Part shown: piece by piece, positions 40,713 through 48,462 of the stretch
Layout of the letters: each line of letters starts with the position of its first letter
Position numbering within the stretch: the first letter of the stretch is position 1
Assembly: GCA_965662775.1 (NCBI GenBank)
Contig: CBFIIW010000002.1
Coordinates: 161,013-225,012, forward strand
Length of the DNA: 64,000 bases
Direction: 5' to 3'
From: UBA7985 sp002690455
Lineage (GTDB): Bacteria > Pseudomonadota > Alphaproteobacteria > UBA7985
The notes under the pieces: model-generated
What the model saw: only the letters and a program-made list of their open reading frames with translations
The model's database searches: none
Told to the model about the DNA's origin: nothing
Position numbers and translations under genes: made by a program

Positions 40713-41785
40713 CACGCGGCGTTCGGGTCAGCGGCTCGAAGGTGCGCGGCGGCGTGCTCAGGGAGCACGTCGACGAGGAACACGCCGGTGATCTGCTCCA
40801 CCGAAGCGAGGAACTTGTACTTGTTCTCTCCTCGTTGCATGGGCCAAAGTTGGACGTGAAAGGGCCAGCTGCCTTCGAAGCCCTTGGGCGGCAGGGCGCA
40901 CCAGAGCACGAGCGGCGTCGTTCCGCCGAAGTGCCGGTCCAGCCGCTGCTGCACCCGCTTGAGTGCGGCTGCAAAGTCAAGCAGAGCATCGTCGCTCATT
41001 TCGTCGGGCGCGCTCACGCGGTCGCGCGGCAAGATCCAGGTCTCGAACGGATAGCGCGCGTATTCAGGGCAGAGCGCAACCGTGTGCTCCCGGTCCTCGA
41101 CCACCAACGCCGGGTCTGGCGCATGGACCAGCCGGGTCAGTGCCTGATTTTCCATCTGCGCGCGCGCCTGCCGTTCGATCTGCGGCGGCAGGAAGGGAAA
41201 GGCGTAAATCTGCCCGTGCGGGTGGGGCAGGGTGACCCCGACGTGGCTGCCACGGCTCTCGAAGGGGAGGACGTACTGCACCTCGGGCAGAGCCTGCAAT
41301 GCGCGATAGCGATTGCTCCAAGCCTGGAGCAGCAGTGCGATCCGATCGACAGACAGGTCGTGTAGACTGCCGTCCGGTTTGGTGGTGTAGACTACGACTT
41401 CGCACACGCCCTTGGCCGGCGGTCCGTCGTCTTCACCCAGCCCGACGGCGTGTTGGGCAAAGCCCGGCCAACGGTTCTCGAACACTGCAATTTCAAAATC
41501 CGTGACCGGTATTTCGCCCGGATAGCCATCGACTGCGACCGGCGCGAGTGGGTTGAAATCTGGCGGCGGGTTGAGCGTGCGGGTGTTTCGTGTGGCGTTG
41601 TAGGCGACCCATTCCCGGCGCAGCGGATGCCAGCGCAGGTGAGGGTTGGGTACATAGGGGCCTCCGACGTCATTTGTGACCCTGTAATCGCGGGGCTGGC
41701 GGCTATAGAGGTAAAGCTGTCGGCCGTCGGCTTTCCGGTGGTCGTGGCGGTGAAAATCCATTCCGGCAGGCCCGCTTTCAGTCAC
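40712..41785 (-). CDS. galT: Galactose-1-phosphate uridylyltransferase
   Basis: A 357-residue enzyme exchanging UMP between UDP-glucose and galactose-1-phosphate. The active-site H-P-H is at 188-190 in GVTLPHPHGQIYAF, with H190 as the nucleophile by family precedent. FENRWPGF (102-109) and CALPPKGFEGSWPFHVQLWP are also diagnostic. The two zinc cysteines of the E. coli enzyme are absent, as in many relatives. The gene follows galM after 111 nt and overlaps galK. Confidence 0.95.
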   Translation of the reverse strand: MTESGPAGMDFHRHDHRKADGRQLYLYSRQPRDYRVTNDVGGPYVPNPHLRWHPLRREWVAYNATRNTRTLNPPPDFNPLAPVAVDGYPGEIPVTDFEIAVFENRWPGFAQHAVGLGEDDGPPAKGVCEVVVYTTKPDGSLHDLSVDRIALLLQAWSNRYRALQALPEVQYVLPFESRGSHVGVTLPHPHGQIYAFPFLPPQIERQARAQMENQALTRLVHAPDPALVVEDREHTVALCPEYARYPFETWILPRDRVSAPDEMSDDALLDFAAALKRVQQRLDRHFGGTTPLVLWCALPPKGFEGSWPFHVQLWPMQRGENKYKFLASVEQITGVFLVDVLPEHAAAHLRAADPNAA

Positions 41786-41896
41786 GCTGTTTGGGTGTCA
41801 ATACGCGCCACAATTGAGGTGGGGTGAGAGACTGTCAAGCCAGCTTTGACGCTCAGGTATCCGGGATTATTGGTCCAGAGCACCCCATGCACCGAC

Positions 41897-42982
41897 TTAC
41901 CAGCTCAGTTGATAGCGGATGCGGCTTTGATAGCGTCCGCCGGCCGGCAGCAGGATCGCGGGAAAGTCCGGCTGGTTTGGGGCGTCGGGGTGGATCTGCG
42001 GTTCCAGGCAGAACGCCTCCGGCAAGCCCTCCACCGGGCCGACATCGGGTTGATTGCGCGCGGTCGCCGGAGAATCAGGTGAGATCAGTTGCGGCGCAGG
42101 AAGGGTGCCGCCGGGGTGGGTGAAGACCTGCACCCCAGCCTGATTGCTGCTCACCACCAGCCGCCGCGACATCGACGGCACGTTAACCGCTGCGTCGAAC
42201 TCCCGCGGCTCGGACAGCACGAGAAAGCCGTCATAGCGACCTTTTTTGAGGTCGAGGGTTTTGGGTCGGCTGAAATTCATCCGCGCTTTGGTGGGGGTGG
42301 TCACCTCGCCTGTCGGGATCTGCGCATCATCCAGCGTCAAGGCACCACTGGCCGGCACCTGAAGGCGGTGCGCCTCAAGTCCTTCACGCCCCCCGGTAAG
42401 GTTCCAGTAGGGGTGATGGGTCATGTTCACCAGCGTATCCCGGTTGGTGGTCATACTCAGCTCCAGCTCCAGCGTGTCACCGGCTTCGTTAAAGCTGTAG
42501 CGGGCTTGCAATGCCCGCGCCCCGGGGAAGCCATCGGCCATATGAGGCAGAGTAAGCGAAGCGATGATGCTGTTCTTACCCTCTGCCTGCAGGTGCCAGA
42601 AACGATAGAGCGTCGAAGCTGCCCCTGAATGCAGCAGGTTATCGCCCTCATTCGCCTGGAGCTTCAGTGCCTTGCCATTGACCGTTGCCCGAGCACCCGA
42701 AAGCCGGTTGGCGACCGGGCCAATGACGCCGCTGATCGCACCTTTGGCGAAAAGATAATGCAGGGGGTGATCGAGTGACCACACCAGCTGATCGCCACTG
42801 CCGGCTGCGCCATCCTCTCCGGGCAAGCGAAGTGAAACCAGTGCCGCGCCCACTTCGCCAATTTCCGCGACCAACCCCTGAGCGGACACCAACCGACCTT
42901 TGGCTGCGTTGATTCGGTCAAAGGTTGTCCAGTCAATGATGCTTGCGCTGGGCTCAAAACTTAGGGGCTGGCGGTGTTGCAC
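41897..42982 (-). CDS. galM: Aldose 1-epimerase (galactose mutarotase)
   Basis: A 361-residue mutarotase that interconverts alpha and beta galactose ahead of galactokinase. The fold is all beta; key segments are GVIGPVANRLSGARATVNGK, LHSGAASTLYRFWHL, the catalytic histidine region NMTHHPYWNLTGG and the catalytic glutamate in AFCLEPQIHPDAPNQP. It is the promoter-proximal gene of the minus-strand galactose operon. A perfect 16-bp palindrome 141 bp upstream of its start (43123-43138) is a candidate operator. Confidence 0.92.
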   Translation of the reverse strand: MQHRQPLSFEPSASIIDWTTFDRINAAKGRLVSAQGLVAEIGEVGAALVSLRLPGEDGAAGSGDQLVWSLDHPLHYLFAKGAISGVIGPVANRLSGARATVNGKALKLQANEGDNLLHSGAASTLYRFWHLQAEGKNSIIASLTLPHMADGFPGARALQARYSFNEAGDTLELELSMTTNRDTLVNMTHHPYWNLTGGREGLEAHRLQVPASGALTLDDAQIPTGEVTTPTKARMNFSRPKTLDLKKGRYDGFLVLSEPREFDAAVNVPSMSRRLVVSSNQAGVQVFTHPGGTLPAPQLISPDSPATARNQPDVGPVEGLPEAFCLEPQIHPDAPNQPDFPAILLPAGGRYQSRIRYQLSW

Positions 42983-43433
42983 GGTCAGGAGACTCCGAAA
43001 ACTGATGGCCGGTTGGCCGATGGTTAGTGCTCGCGGGGCAGTCAGGGCATCACGTTACCAAGGCAAAGGATACAGCCGCAGGCCGAACGCGGAAACCTCA
43101 ATGGTACTTAAATTTCGAATCCAGCGATTCGAATCGCTACTACGACAAATGTAACTGGAAATATTGAAGAAAATTACTTTTGTCTGTCTCTATCGCCGCA
43201 TAATACCGCTATTTCATCTGCAAATGCGTCGGATTGTGGGCATTTTAGGCAAAAGTCTTGACCGCTTGCGCGGTGCTCAGTCATGACACCGTCAAAGGTC
43301 CTGTAATTTCGGACCACGCCTTTGACCAATATTTCAGGCCTCCAGGCATCCGGCGTTTTGCTGTGCCGCATCAGGGCCGCCCTACGCATCCCGGCCGTAT
43401 TTCGGGGCTGATTATTTGATGGAGTTCAAGGAC
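42983..43433. other. Divergent intergenic region between galM and the surface-protein gene
   Basis: This 451 bp region serves two divergent genes. It contains a perfect 16-bp palindrome at 43123-43138, an AT-rich stretch at about 43139-43215 suited to promoters, and a GC-richer 200 bp leader before the surface-protein gene. I see no open reading frame with a recognisable product; the frame 42900-43154 is mostly antisense to galM. Confidence 0.5.
43123..43138. promoter_or_regulatory. 16-bp perfect palindrome, candidate operator for the galactose operon
   Basis: AGCGATTCGAATCGCT is its own reverse complement. Even-length palindromes with a central CG are the usual shape of LacI/GalR-family operators. 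It lies upstream of galM, in the direction of the galactose operon, and 295 bp upstream of the surface-protein start. No LacI-type regulator gene is in the window, so the binding protein is unknown. Confidence 0.4.
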
Positions 43434-45716
43434 ATGAAGTCGGTAGCCGACCTGATTGCCAACAAAAATGCACTGTTCAAGCGTGACCAGCGCGGCAAAG
43501 TCACGGCCGCTGCTGTTGCCGCTGCCGGAGCCAGCGTTCTCGCTGCTGCACAGGCTGCACAGGCCGACAGCGTGGACGGCTTTGAGGATATCACCTCCTC
43601 GGTAGTCAGCTTTGAACGCTTGGGCAATGGCCAGATCGAGTTCGAACTGGAGAACGGTCAGCGGTTTATTGCCAGCGAAGGCCAATATATCATCGAGGGC
43701 AACCAGATCATGGTGTCCAGCGAGTTGGTGACGGTGGTCAATGGCCCGGGGCTGAACTCGACGGTGATTGCTGTGGCTGTGGCTGGCGCGGCGCTGCTGG
43801 TCGGTCTGCTGATTCTTGCGGCCAACGACGACGATGACAGCACGACGACGACGACCCCCACCACCACGCAGACGGCGACGTTCGCCATCAATGCAGCATC
43901 CTCTGGTGCCGTGACCGGAGGGTCCTCGAACACCACCTTCGCCGTCACAGATGTATCTGCGCTGACCGATATCAGCTCGATCGACGGTGGGTCAGGTACT
44001 GACACGCTCGACATTGCCGCCGCACTGACCAACGGTGACAGCCTCGATTTCGGCAGCCTCGGCACGACCCTGTCCAACCTTGAAAAGGTCGACGTCACTG
44101 TCAATGCCAACGGTGGTGTCGCCATCGATATGAACAGCGAGGATACGACGCTGGTCATCGATGCCAACACCGGAACGGACACCATCACCGTGACCGATTT
44201 GGGCGCGAAGAACGGCAGCACCGACACCGCAGCGCTGACGGCAAGCGGCCTGGCCGCCGGGCAGAGGCTCGATGTTGCCGTGGTCGGTGCGAGCGTGACC
44301 AAGTTCGAGTTGGGTCTGGAAAACGCCGGGGACGCGGGGACCGCGACAGTTGATCTGGACAATGGTGTTGACCCGACGCAGGTGACGATTACCACCTCTG
44401 GATCGGCCGACAATGATATTGCGCTGACGGCCAATGCCATGACGGACCTGACAATCAAGGGATCGGCCGACCTCGAAATAACCAACACGCTTGGTGCGGC
44501 TAACCTCACTGCTATAACCGACATCAACGCCGCGACTGCGACTGGCGATCTTGAGTTGTCCGTGAATGCTACGGTTCAGACCGTTGATCTCGGCACGGGC
44601 AACGACACCCTCAACGTCACTCAGGCGATGACGGCCAACCATGCTTATGATGGCGGCGATGGCACCGACGTGCTCGCACTTGCTGCTGGCATCAATGCCG
44701 CCTTGGGTAACGTTGACAAGTTTGAAACGATTTCGACCGCTGGGGCTTCAACCATCGACTTCGACGTCTTTGACAGCGCGGTTTCGACGGTGGACGTGAA
44801 CGGGGCTGCCACCGTCAACCTCAACGATCTGGACGTTGATAACCTGCTGGTAACGGCGGTGAACAGTGCGGTCCTCGACTTCGACGGTACCGCCGGGGCA
44901 GGGGTCAACAATGTCCGCATCACCCAGGAAGGCGTGGGCGTGACGATCGACGGCGCTGCGAGCATTGGCGCTGCAACCGTGACCCAGACCAACGCCGGGA
45001 ACAATACCATCACCGTTTTGGGCGGCATCACAGAACTGGATATCGACGGCAACCGGACAGCTGTTGTAACGGGTGCTGGCGCTGCTGCTTTGACGGACGT
45101 GGACGCATCCGGTGCTGCCGCGCTGACCATGACGGCGAACAGTCCGACAGCGATTGCGAGCTTTGAGGGCTCGGGGGGTGTCGACAACATCTCCGTGACT
45201 CTCGCAAGCGGTGCAACTCTTGACGGTGGTGCGGGCAACGATGCGATCGATATAAATGGGGTGACTGCCGGAACCGCGACTGTAATTGGTGGCGCTGGAA
45301 TCGATTCTTTCGATCTGACTAGTAGCAACAATAACGTTAAGCTCGATCTCAATACACTGTCTGACATGGCGACACTGACCACGGCAGAGTTTAATGGCCT
45401 TGCAAATGTAACAGCCATCGATGGCACTAATGCCGAGCAGATTACTGCGTTCGTTCAGGCGACTGACACAATCCAGATGAAGGATCTCACGGCCAATGAC
45501 GTTGTTGTCGATCTTGCTGCCTACACGGCGGGTCAATTCGTTGACTTTAAGGCCGACATCCTTACGTCGTTCAACGCTGGAAATGATATCGTCATTGCTG
45601 AGTTCAACGGCACGCACTTCGTCGCTGTTGACGTCGGTCAAAACCTACCAGGTGCCGTTGGCACAGTTGGATTGTTTGAACTTAATGCACCAATCACCGC
45701 ATCAGACATCGTCTGA
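43434..45716 (+). CDS. Cysteine-free, RTX-like S-layer-type surface protein
   Basis: A 760-residue, Gly/Asp/Thr/Ala-rich acidic protein that I expect on the cell surface. After an Ala-rich segment (about 24-45) and a hydrophobic stretch at about 109-130 ending in DDDD, the rest is repetitive beta-strand sequence (VDVTVNANGG, VTITTSGSADNDIAL, VDVNGAATVNLNDLDVDNL). Single RTX-like calcium-binding nonapeptides occur near residues 185 (GGSGTDTLD), 407 (GGDGTDVLA), 598 (GGAGNDAID) and 619 (GGAGIDSFD). I see no cysteine, as in many S-layer proteins. ATG 43434 is chosen for the GGAG 9 nt upstream; ATG 43419 is possible. No secretion genes are adjacent. A strong terminator follows. Confidence 0.75.
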   Translation: MKSVADLIANKNALFKRDQRGKVTAAAVAAAGASVLAAAQAAQADSVDGFEDITSSVVSFERLGNGQIEFELENGQRFIASEGQYIIEGNQIMVSSELVTVVNGPGLNSTVIAVAVAGAALLVGLLILAANDDDDSTTTTTPTTTQTATFAINAASSGAVTGGSSNTTFAVTDVSALTDISSIDGGSGTDTLDIAAALTNGDSLDFGSLGTTLSNLEKVDVTVNANGGVAIDMNSEDTTLVIDANTGTDTITVTDLGAKNGSTDTAALTASGLAAGQRLDVAVVGASVTKFELGLENAGDAGTATVDLDNGVDPTQVTITTSGSADNDIALTANAMTDLTIKGSADLEITNTLGAANLTAITDINAATATGDLELSVNATVQTVDLGTGNDTLNVTQAMTANHAYDGGDGTDVLALAAGINAALGNVDKFETISTAGASTIDFDVFDSAVSTVDVNGAATVNLNDLDVDNLLVTAVNSAVLDFDGTAGAGVNNVRITQEGVGVTIDGAASIGAATVTQTNAGNNTITVLGGITELDIDGNRTAVVTGAGAAALTDVDASGAAALTMTANSPTAIASFEGSGGVDNISVTLASGATLDGGAGNDAIDINGVTAGTATVIGGAGIDSFDLTSSNNNVKLDLNTLSDMATLTTAEFNGLANVTAIDGTNAEQITAFVQATDTIQMKDLTANDVVVDLAAYTAGQFVDFKADILTSFNAGNDIVIAEFNGTHFVAVDVGQNLPGAVGTVGLFELNAPITASDIV

Positions 45717-45742
45717 TTGCAGAAGATTTTGAGTGGTTGAAG

Positions 45743-45780
45743 CCGCCGCTGGTTATGCCAACCAGCGGCGGTTTTGCGTT
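45743..45780 (+). terminator. Strong terminator after the surface-protein gene
   Basis: CCGCCGCTGGTT (45743-45754) pairs perfectly with AACCAGCGGCGG (45760-45771) around a 5-nt loop, followed by TTTTGCGTTTTC. It lies 26 nt after the stop, as expected for a highly expressed single-gene unit. Confidence 0.88.
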
Positions 45781-45884
45781 TTCACTTTCTCCAGCTTGCT
45801 CTTCTGCGTGCGCTGTAGGGTGACAAACCGACCCCATCCGCCTATGAAAGCCTCAACGCAAAAACCACGGAAGCGGGGACCGGA

Positions 45885-46670
45885 ATGGATCTGGGTCTGC
45901 GCGGGAAAACCGCCATTGTTTGTGCCTCGTCGGCGGGGCTGGGACTGGGCTGCGCGCTGGCGCTGGCGGAGGAAGGTGTGAACCTCGTCCTCAATGGCCG
46001 GGACGCCGATCGCCTCGCCCAAGCCGAAGCGCAGGTGCGCGCCGTCGCCGGTAACGGTGCCAGCGTGAGCGCGATCGCCGCAGACGTGACGACGGAAACC
46101 GGACGCGCTGCGCTGCTCGATGCCGCGCCCGAACCTGATATTCTGGTCAACAACGCCGGCGGCCCGCCGCCGGGTGACTTCCGCGAGTGGTCGCAGGAGA
46201 CGTGGATGACCGCGCTCAACGCCAACCTCTATACCCCCGTGGCTATGATCCAGTTGGTCATCGATGGCATGATCGAGCGTGGCTTTGGCCGTGTTGTCAA
46301 CATTACCTCCGCTTCGGTCAAAGCGCCGATCCCGCACCTGGGGCTGTCAAACGCCGCGCGAACGGGGCTGACCGGCTTCGTGGCCGGTCTTGCGCGGCAG
46401 GTCGCGCATCACGATATCACCATCAACAACCTGCTTCCCGGGCAACACGAGACCGACCGACTGGTGCAGAACTACAAACACGTCGCCAATCAGCAGGGTC
46501 TGGACTTTCAGACCGCCTGGGACGCGGGTGCGGCGCGGAACCCGGCCAAGCGCTTCGGCACGGCAGAGGAATTCGGGCACGCTTGCGCGTTCTTCTGCTC
46601 GGCGCGGGCGGGCTATATCACCGGACAGAACCTGGTGCTTGACGGTGGTGGCTATCCCGGCACGCTGTAA
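45885..46670 (+). CDS. SDR-family oxidoreductase with non-canonical active site
   Basis: A 261-residue Rossmann-fold protein of the short-chain dehydrogenase/reductase superfamily. The cofactor-binding region reads CASSAGLGLGCALA (13-26), NNAGG is at 89-93, and the C-terminus has GYITGQNLVLDGGGYPGTL. The active-site serine region is NITSAS (139-144), but the usual Y-x-x-x-K is replaced: the segment PHLGLSNAARTGL (150-162) has neither the tyrosine nor the lysine in place. It resembles the BKR-like SDR-like subgroup, known for an imperfect catalytic tetrad. Its substrate is unknown. The gene is followed 61 nt later by the sulfotransferase gene. Confidence 0.85.
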   Translation: MDLGLRGKTAIVCASSAGLGLGCALALAEEGVNLVLNGRDADRLAQAEAQVRAVAGNGASVSAIAADVTTETGRAALLDAAPEPDILVNNAGGPPPGDFREWSQETWMTALNANLYTPVAMIQLVIDGMIERGFGRVVNITSASVKAPIPHLGLSNAARTGLTGFVAGLARQVAHHDITINNLLPGQHETDRLVQNYKHVANQQGLDFQTAWDAGAARNPAKRFGTAEEFGHACAFFCSARAGYITGQNLVLDGGGYPGTL

Positions 46671-46731
46671 ATTGCCCCTGAAATCATCAAACCAATCAAA
46701 GACTTGACCCAAATCCAAAGGCTGAAATGAC

Positions 46732-47754
46732 ATGGCTGAAGAAAAGAAAACCCCGGTCGCGGGCGCAAAAAACCCCTTTGCCAAGGAAAAGCTCCCTGAT
46801 GCGCGTATTACCTGGGTCCAGTCCTACCCGCGGTCGGGCAATGCATGGGTTCGTGCCTTCCTGCACACCTACATGGCCGAGCGCGACAGTGTGGATCTGA
46901 CCGGTATGGCGCGGGCCTTCAGCCACGACAGTAATTCCTTTATCTTCGAACGCTTCATGCGGGAGGAAGTCTCAAAGCTTAAGCCGGCTGACATTGGGGC
47001 GAAGCGCACGGATTTCCTGCTTCGGGCCTGTCATTCGTCCAAAAATGATCTGGTGATGCGCTCGCATATGCTGCAGACCGATTGGGGCGGGCAACCGACG
47101 TTCTTGCCACAGTTCTCCCGCGCGGCGGTCGTGGTCATCCGCGACCCGCGTGACATCGCCATTTCCATGGCGGCAGATATGGAAATTCCGATTGACGCGA
47201 CCATTGCGAACATGGCGCAGCCGCAGTTTGCCTTGCTCTCCAAGGGTACGACACCGCAGCCCATCGGCTCCTGGACCCGTAATGTTCTGTCATGGCTTTC
47301 CCGGCCTTCGATGCCGCGCCTGTTCGTACGTTACGAAGACCTGCTGGAAAACCCGCGCAAGGAATTCCTGCGGATTATCCATTTCATGAACCTGCGGCTG
47401 GACTTTGGGCAACTTGATAAGGCGCTGGACGCGACCACGTTCGAAAAATTGGTTGAAGCGGAGAAAGAAGACGGCTACGGCGGTGCGCATTCTGCGGAAA
47501 AGCCATACTTCCGCGCCGGACATGCGGGGCAGTGGCGTGACGGTGGGCTGAGTCTGGCACAGATTCAGACGATTGAGCAGGCCTGTGCTCAAGCTATGGT
47601 GGTCTTTGGCTATGATCTGGAGACTGTACGCGTGGTGTCGGCTGGTGAGGCTGAGGCGGCGCGGTTGGCGCGGGAGGCTGAAGCAGCCAAGGATGAAATC
47701 GTCATCGACGGCGAAGATGGCGAAGGCGAGAGCGAGGGCGACGGCGAAAGCTAA
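46732..47754 (+). CDS. Sulfotransferase-domain protein
   Basis: A 340-residue PAPS-dependent sulfotransferase. The 5'-phosphosulfate loop is SYPRSGNAWVRAFL (31-44), the 3'-phosphate-binding segment is VVVIRDPRDIAISM (133-146), and the C-terminal FRAGHAGQWRDGG corresponds to the family's RxGxxGxWK region, with Arg rather than Lys at its end. The N-terminal 25 residues are Lys-rich, and the last 40 are an acidic Glu/Asp/Gly tail. It would transfer sulfate to a hydroxyl of a sugar, lipid or other acceptor; the target is unknown. It lies near a surface-protein gene and an SDR, which hints at envelope modification, but that is inference. Confidence 0.88.
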   Translation: MAEEKKTPVAGAKNPFAKEKLPDARITWVQSYPRSGNAWVRAFLHTYMAERDSVDLTGMARAFSHDSNSFIFERFMREEVSKLKPADIGAKRTDFLLRACHSSKNDLVMRSHMLQTDWGGQPTFLPQFSRAAVVVIRDPRDIAISMAADMEIPIDATIANMAQPQFALLSKGTTPQPIGSWTRNVLSWLSRPSMPRLFVRYEDLLENPRKEFLRIIHFMNLRLDFGQLDKALDATTFEKLVEAEKEDGYGGAHSAEKPYFRAGHAGQWRDGGLSLAQIQTIEQACAQAMVVFGYDLETVRVVSAGEAEAARLAREAEAAKDEIVIDGEDGEGESEGDGES

Positions 47755-47874
47755 GCCAGCCTTCGATCCTGCGGCCCAGCGGTCCTGTGACCTCGCGGAC
47801 CTTTGGTTCAGTGATCCCCCGGCGCAGTGGTCCTAGGGCCCTTGTTCTGTGCTGTCGGGCAGAGAACCGCCCGT

Positions 47875-48462
47875 TCAGCCTTTGTCTTCGAGGACTTCCA
47901 CCCCGAACTCAGAGCCAGACTCGAGCAGCCATTCAGCCGCCGATCGCGAGAACGACCGCCCGACATAGAGATCGAAGCCGGTCTCGCTTCGACGGTACCA
48001 GATACAGCCGATGTGCAGGAAATGGCTCGCTTGGCTCATCCCCAGGGGCCATTTTGATAGGTCCAGCGGGCAGCTCTTGGCTAACAGGCCCGGCACACCA
48101 TCTCCGTCGATCGAAAGCCGGACACGGCCCGAAGACTGGTCAGCCGCTAACCCTAAATCTCCAACCGCCGCCTTAACGCTAGCGAGATCAAAGCCCGTGA
48201 GCAGATAACGATCCGGGCCACTGCATACGGCGTTTTCAAGCGATGCCGCCGGATCGCCGTGGCCCAGATCGAGCTTCAGCGCCTTTTTGAGTGCTGCGCG
48301 AAGGGCTGTTCCTTTGCCAGGTAGGGCGGCAATTTCTACCACGTTAAGCCCCGTGGTATGGAAAGCGCGGATGCCTGCTCCGCTCCCATCTGTGCGGATG
48401 ACCCCGTGGTGTCCAGCGGTCCACTTTGGCCCTAGCGGACTGGTCAGCAGCGACATTTCCAT
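47875..48462 (-). CDS. soxG: Sarcosine oxidase, gamma subunit
   Basis: A 195-residue subunit of heterotetrameric sarcosine oxidase, required for assembly and activity. It has the family pattern LSIDGDGVPGLLAKSCPLDLSKWP and ASHFLHIGCIWYRRSETGFDLYVGRSFSRSAAEWLLE, related to the C-terminal part of aminomethyltransferases. The ATG shares a base with the soxA stop (TGATG), so synthesis is coupled. It is the last gene of soxBDAG. No convincing terminator was seen in the 120 bp convergent gap after it. Confidence 0.93.
   Translation of the reverse strand: MEMSLLTSPLGPKWTAGHHGVIRTDGSGAGIRAFHTTGLNVVEIAALPGKGTALRAALKKALKLDLGHGDPAASLENAVCSGPDRYLLTGFDLASVKAAVGDLGLAADQSSGRVRLSIDGDGVPGLLAKSCPLDLSKWPLGMSQASHFLHIGCIWYRRSETGFDLYVGRSFSRSAAEWLLESGSEFGVEVLEDKG

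Noticed and set aside
44748..45641. 297-codon minus-strand frame within the surface-protein gene
   Set aside because: A by-product of the repetitive Asp/Thr/Gly codons of the sense gene; the protein it would encode is low-complexity and unlike any family.
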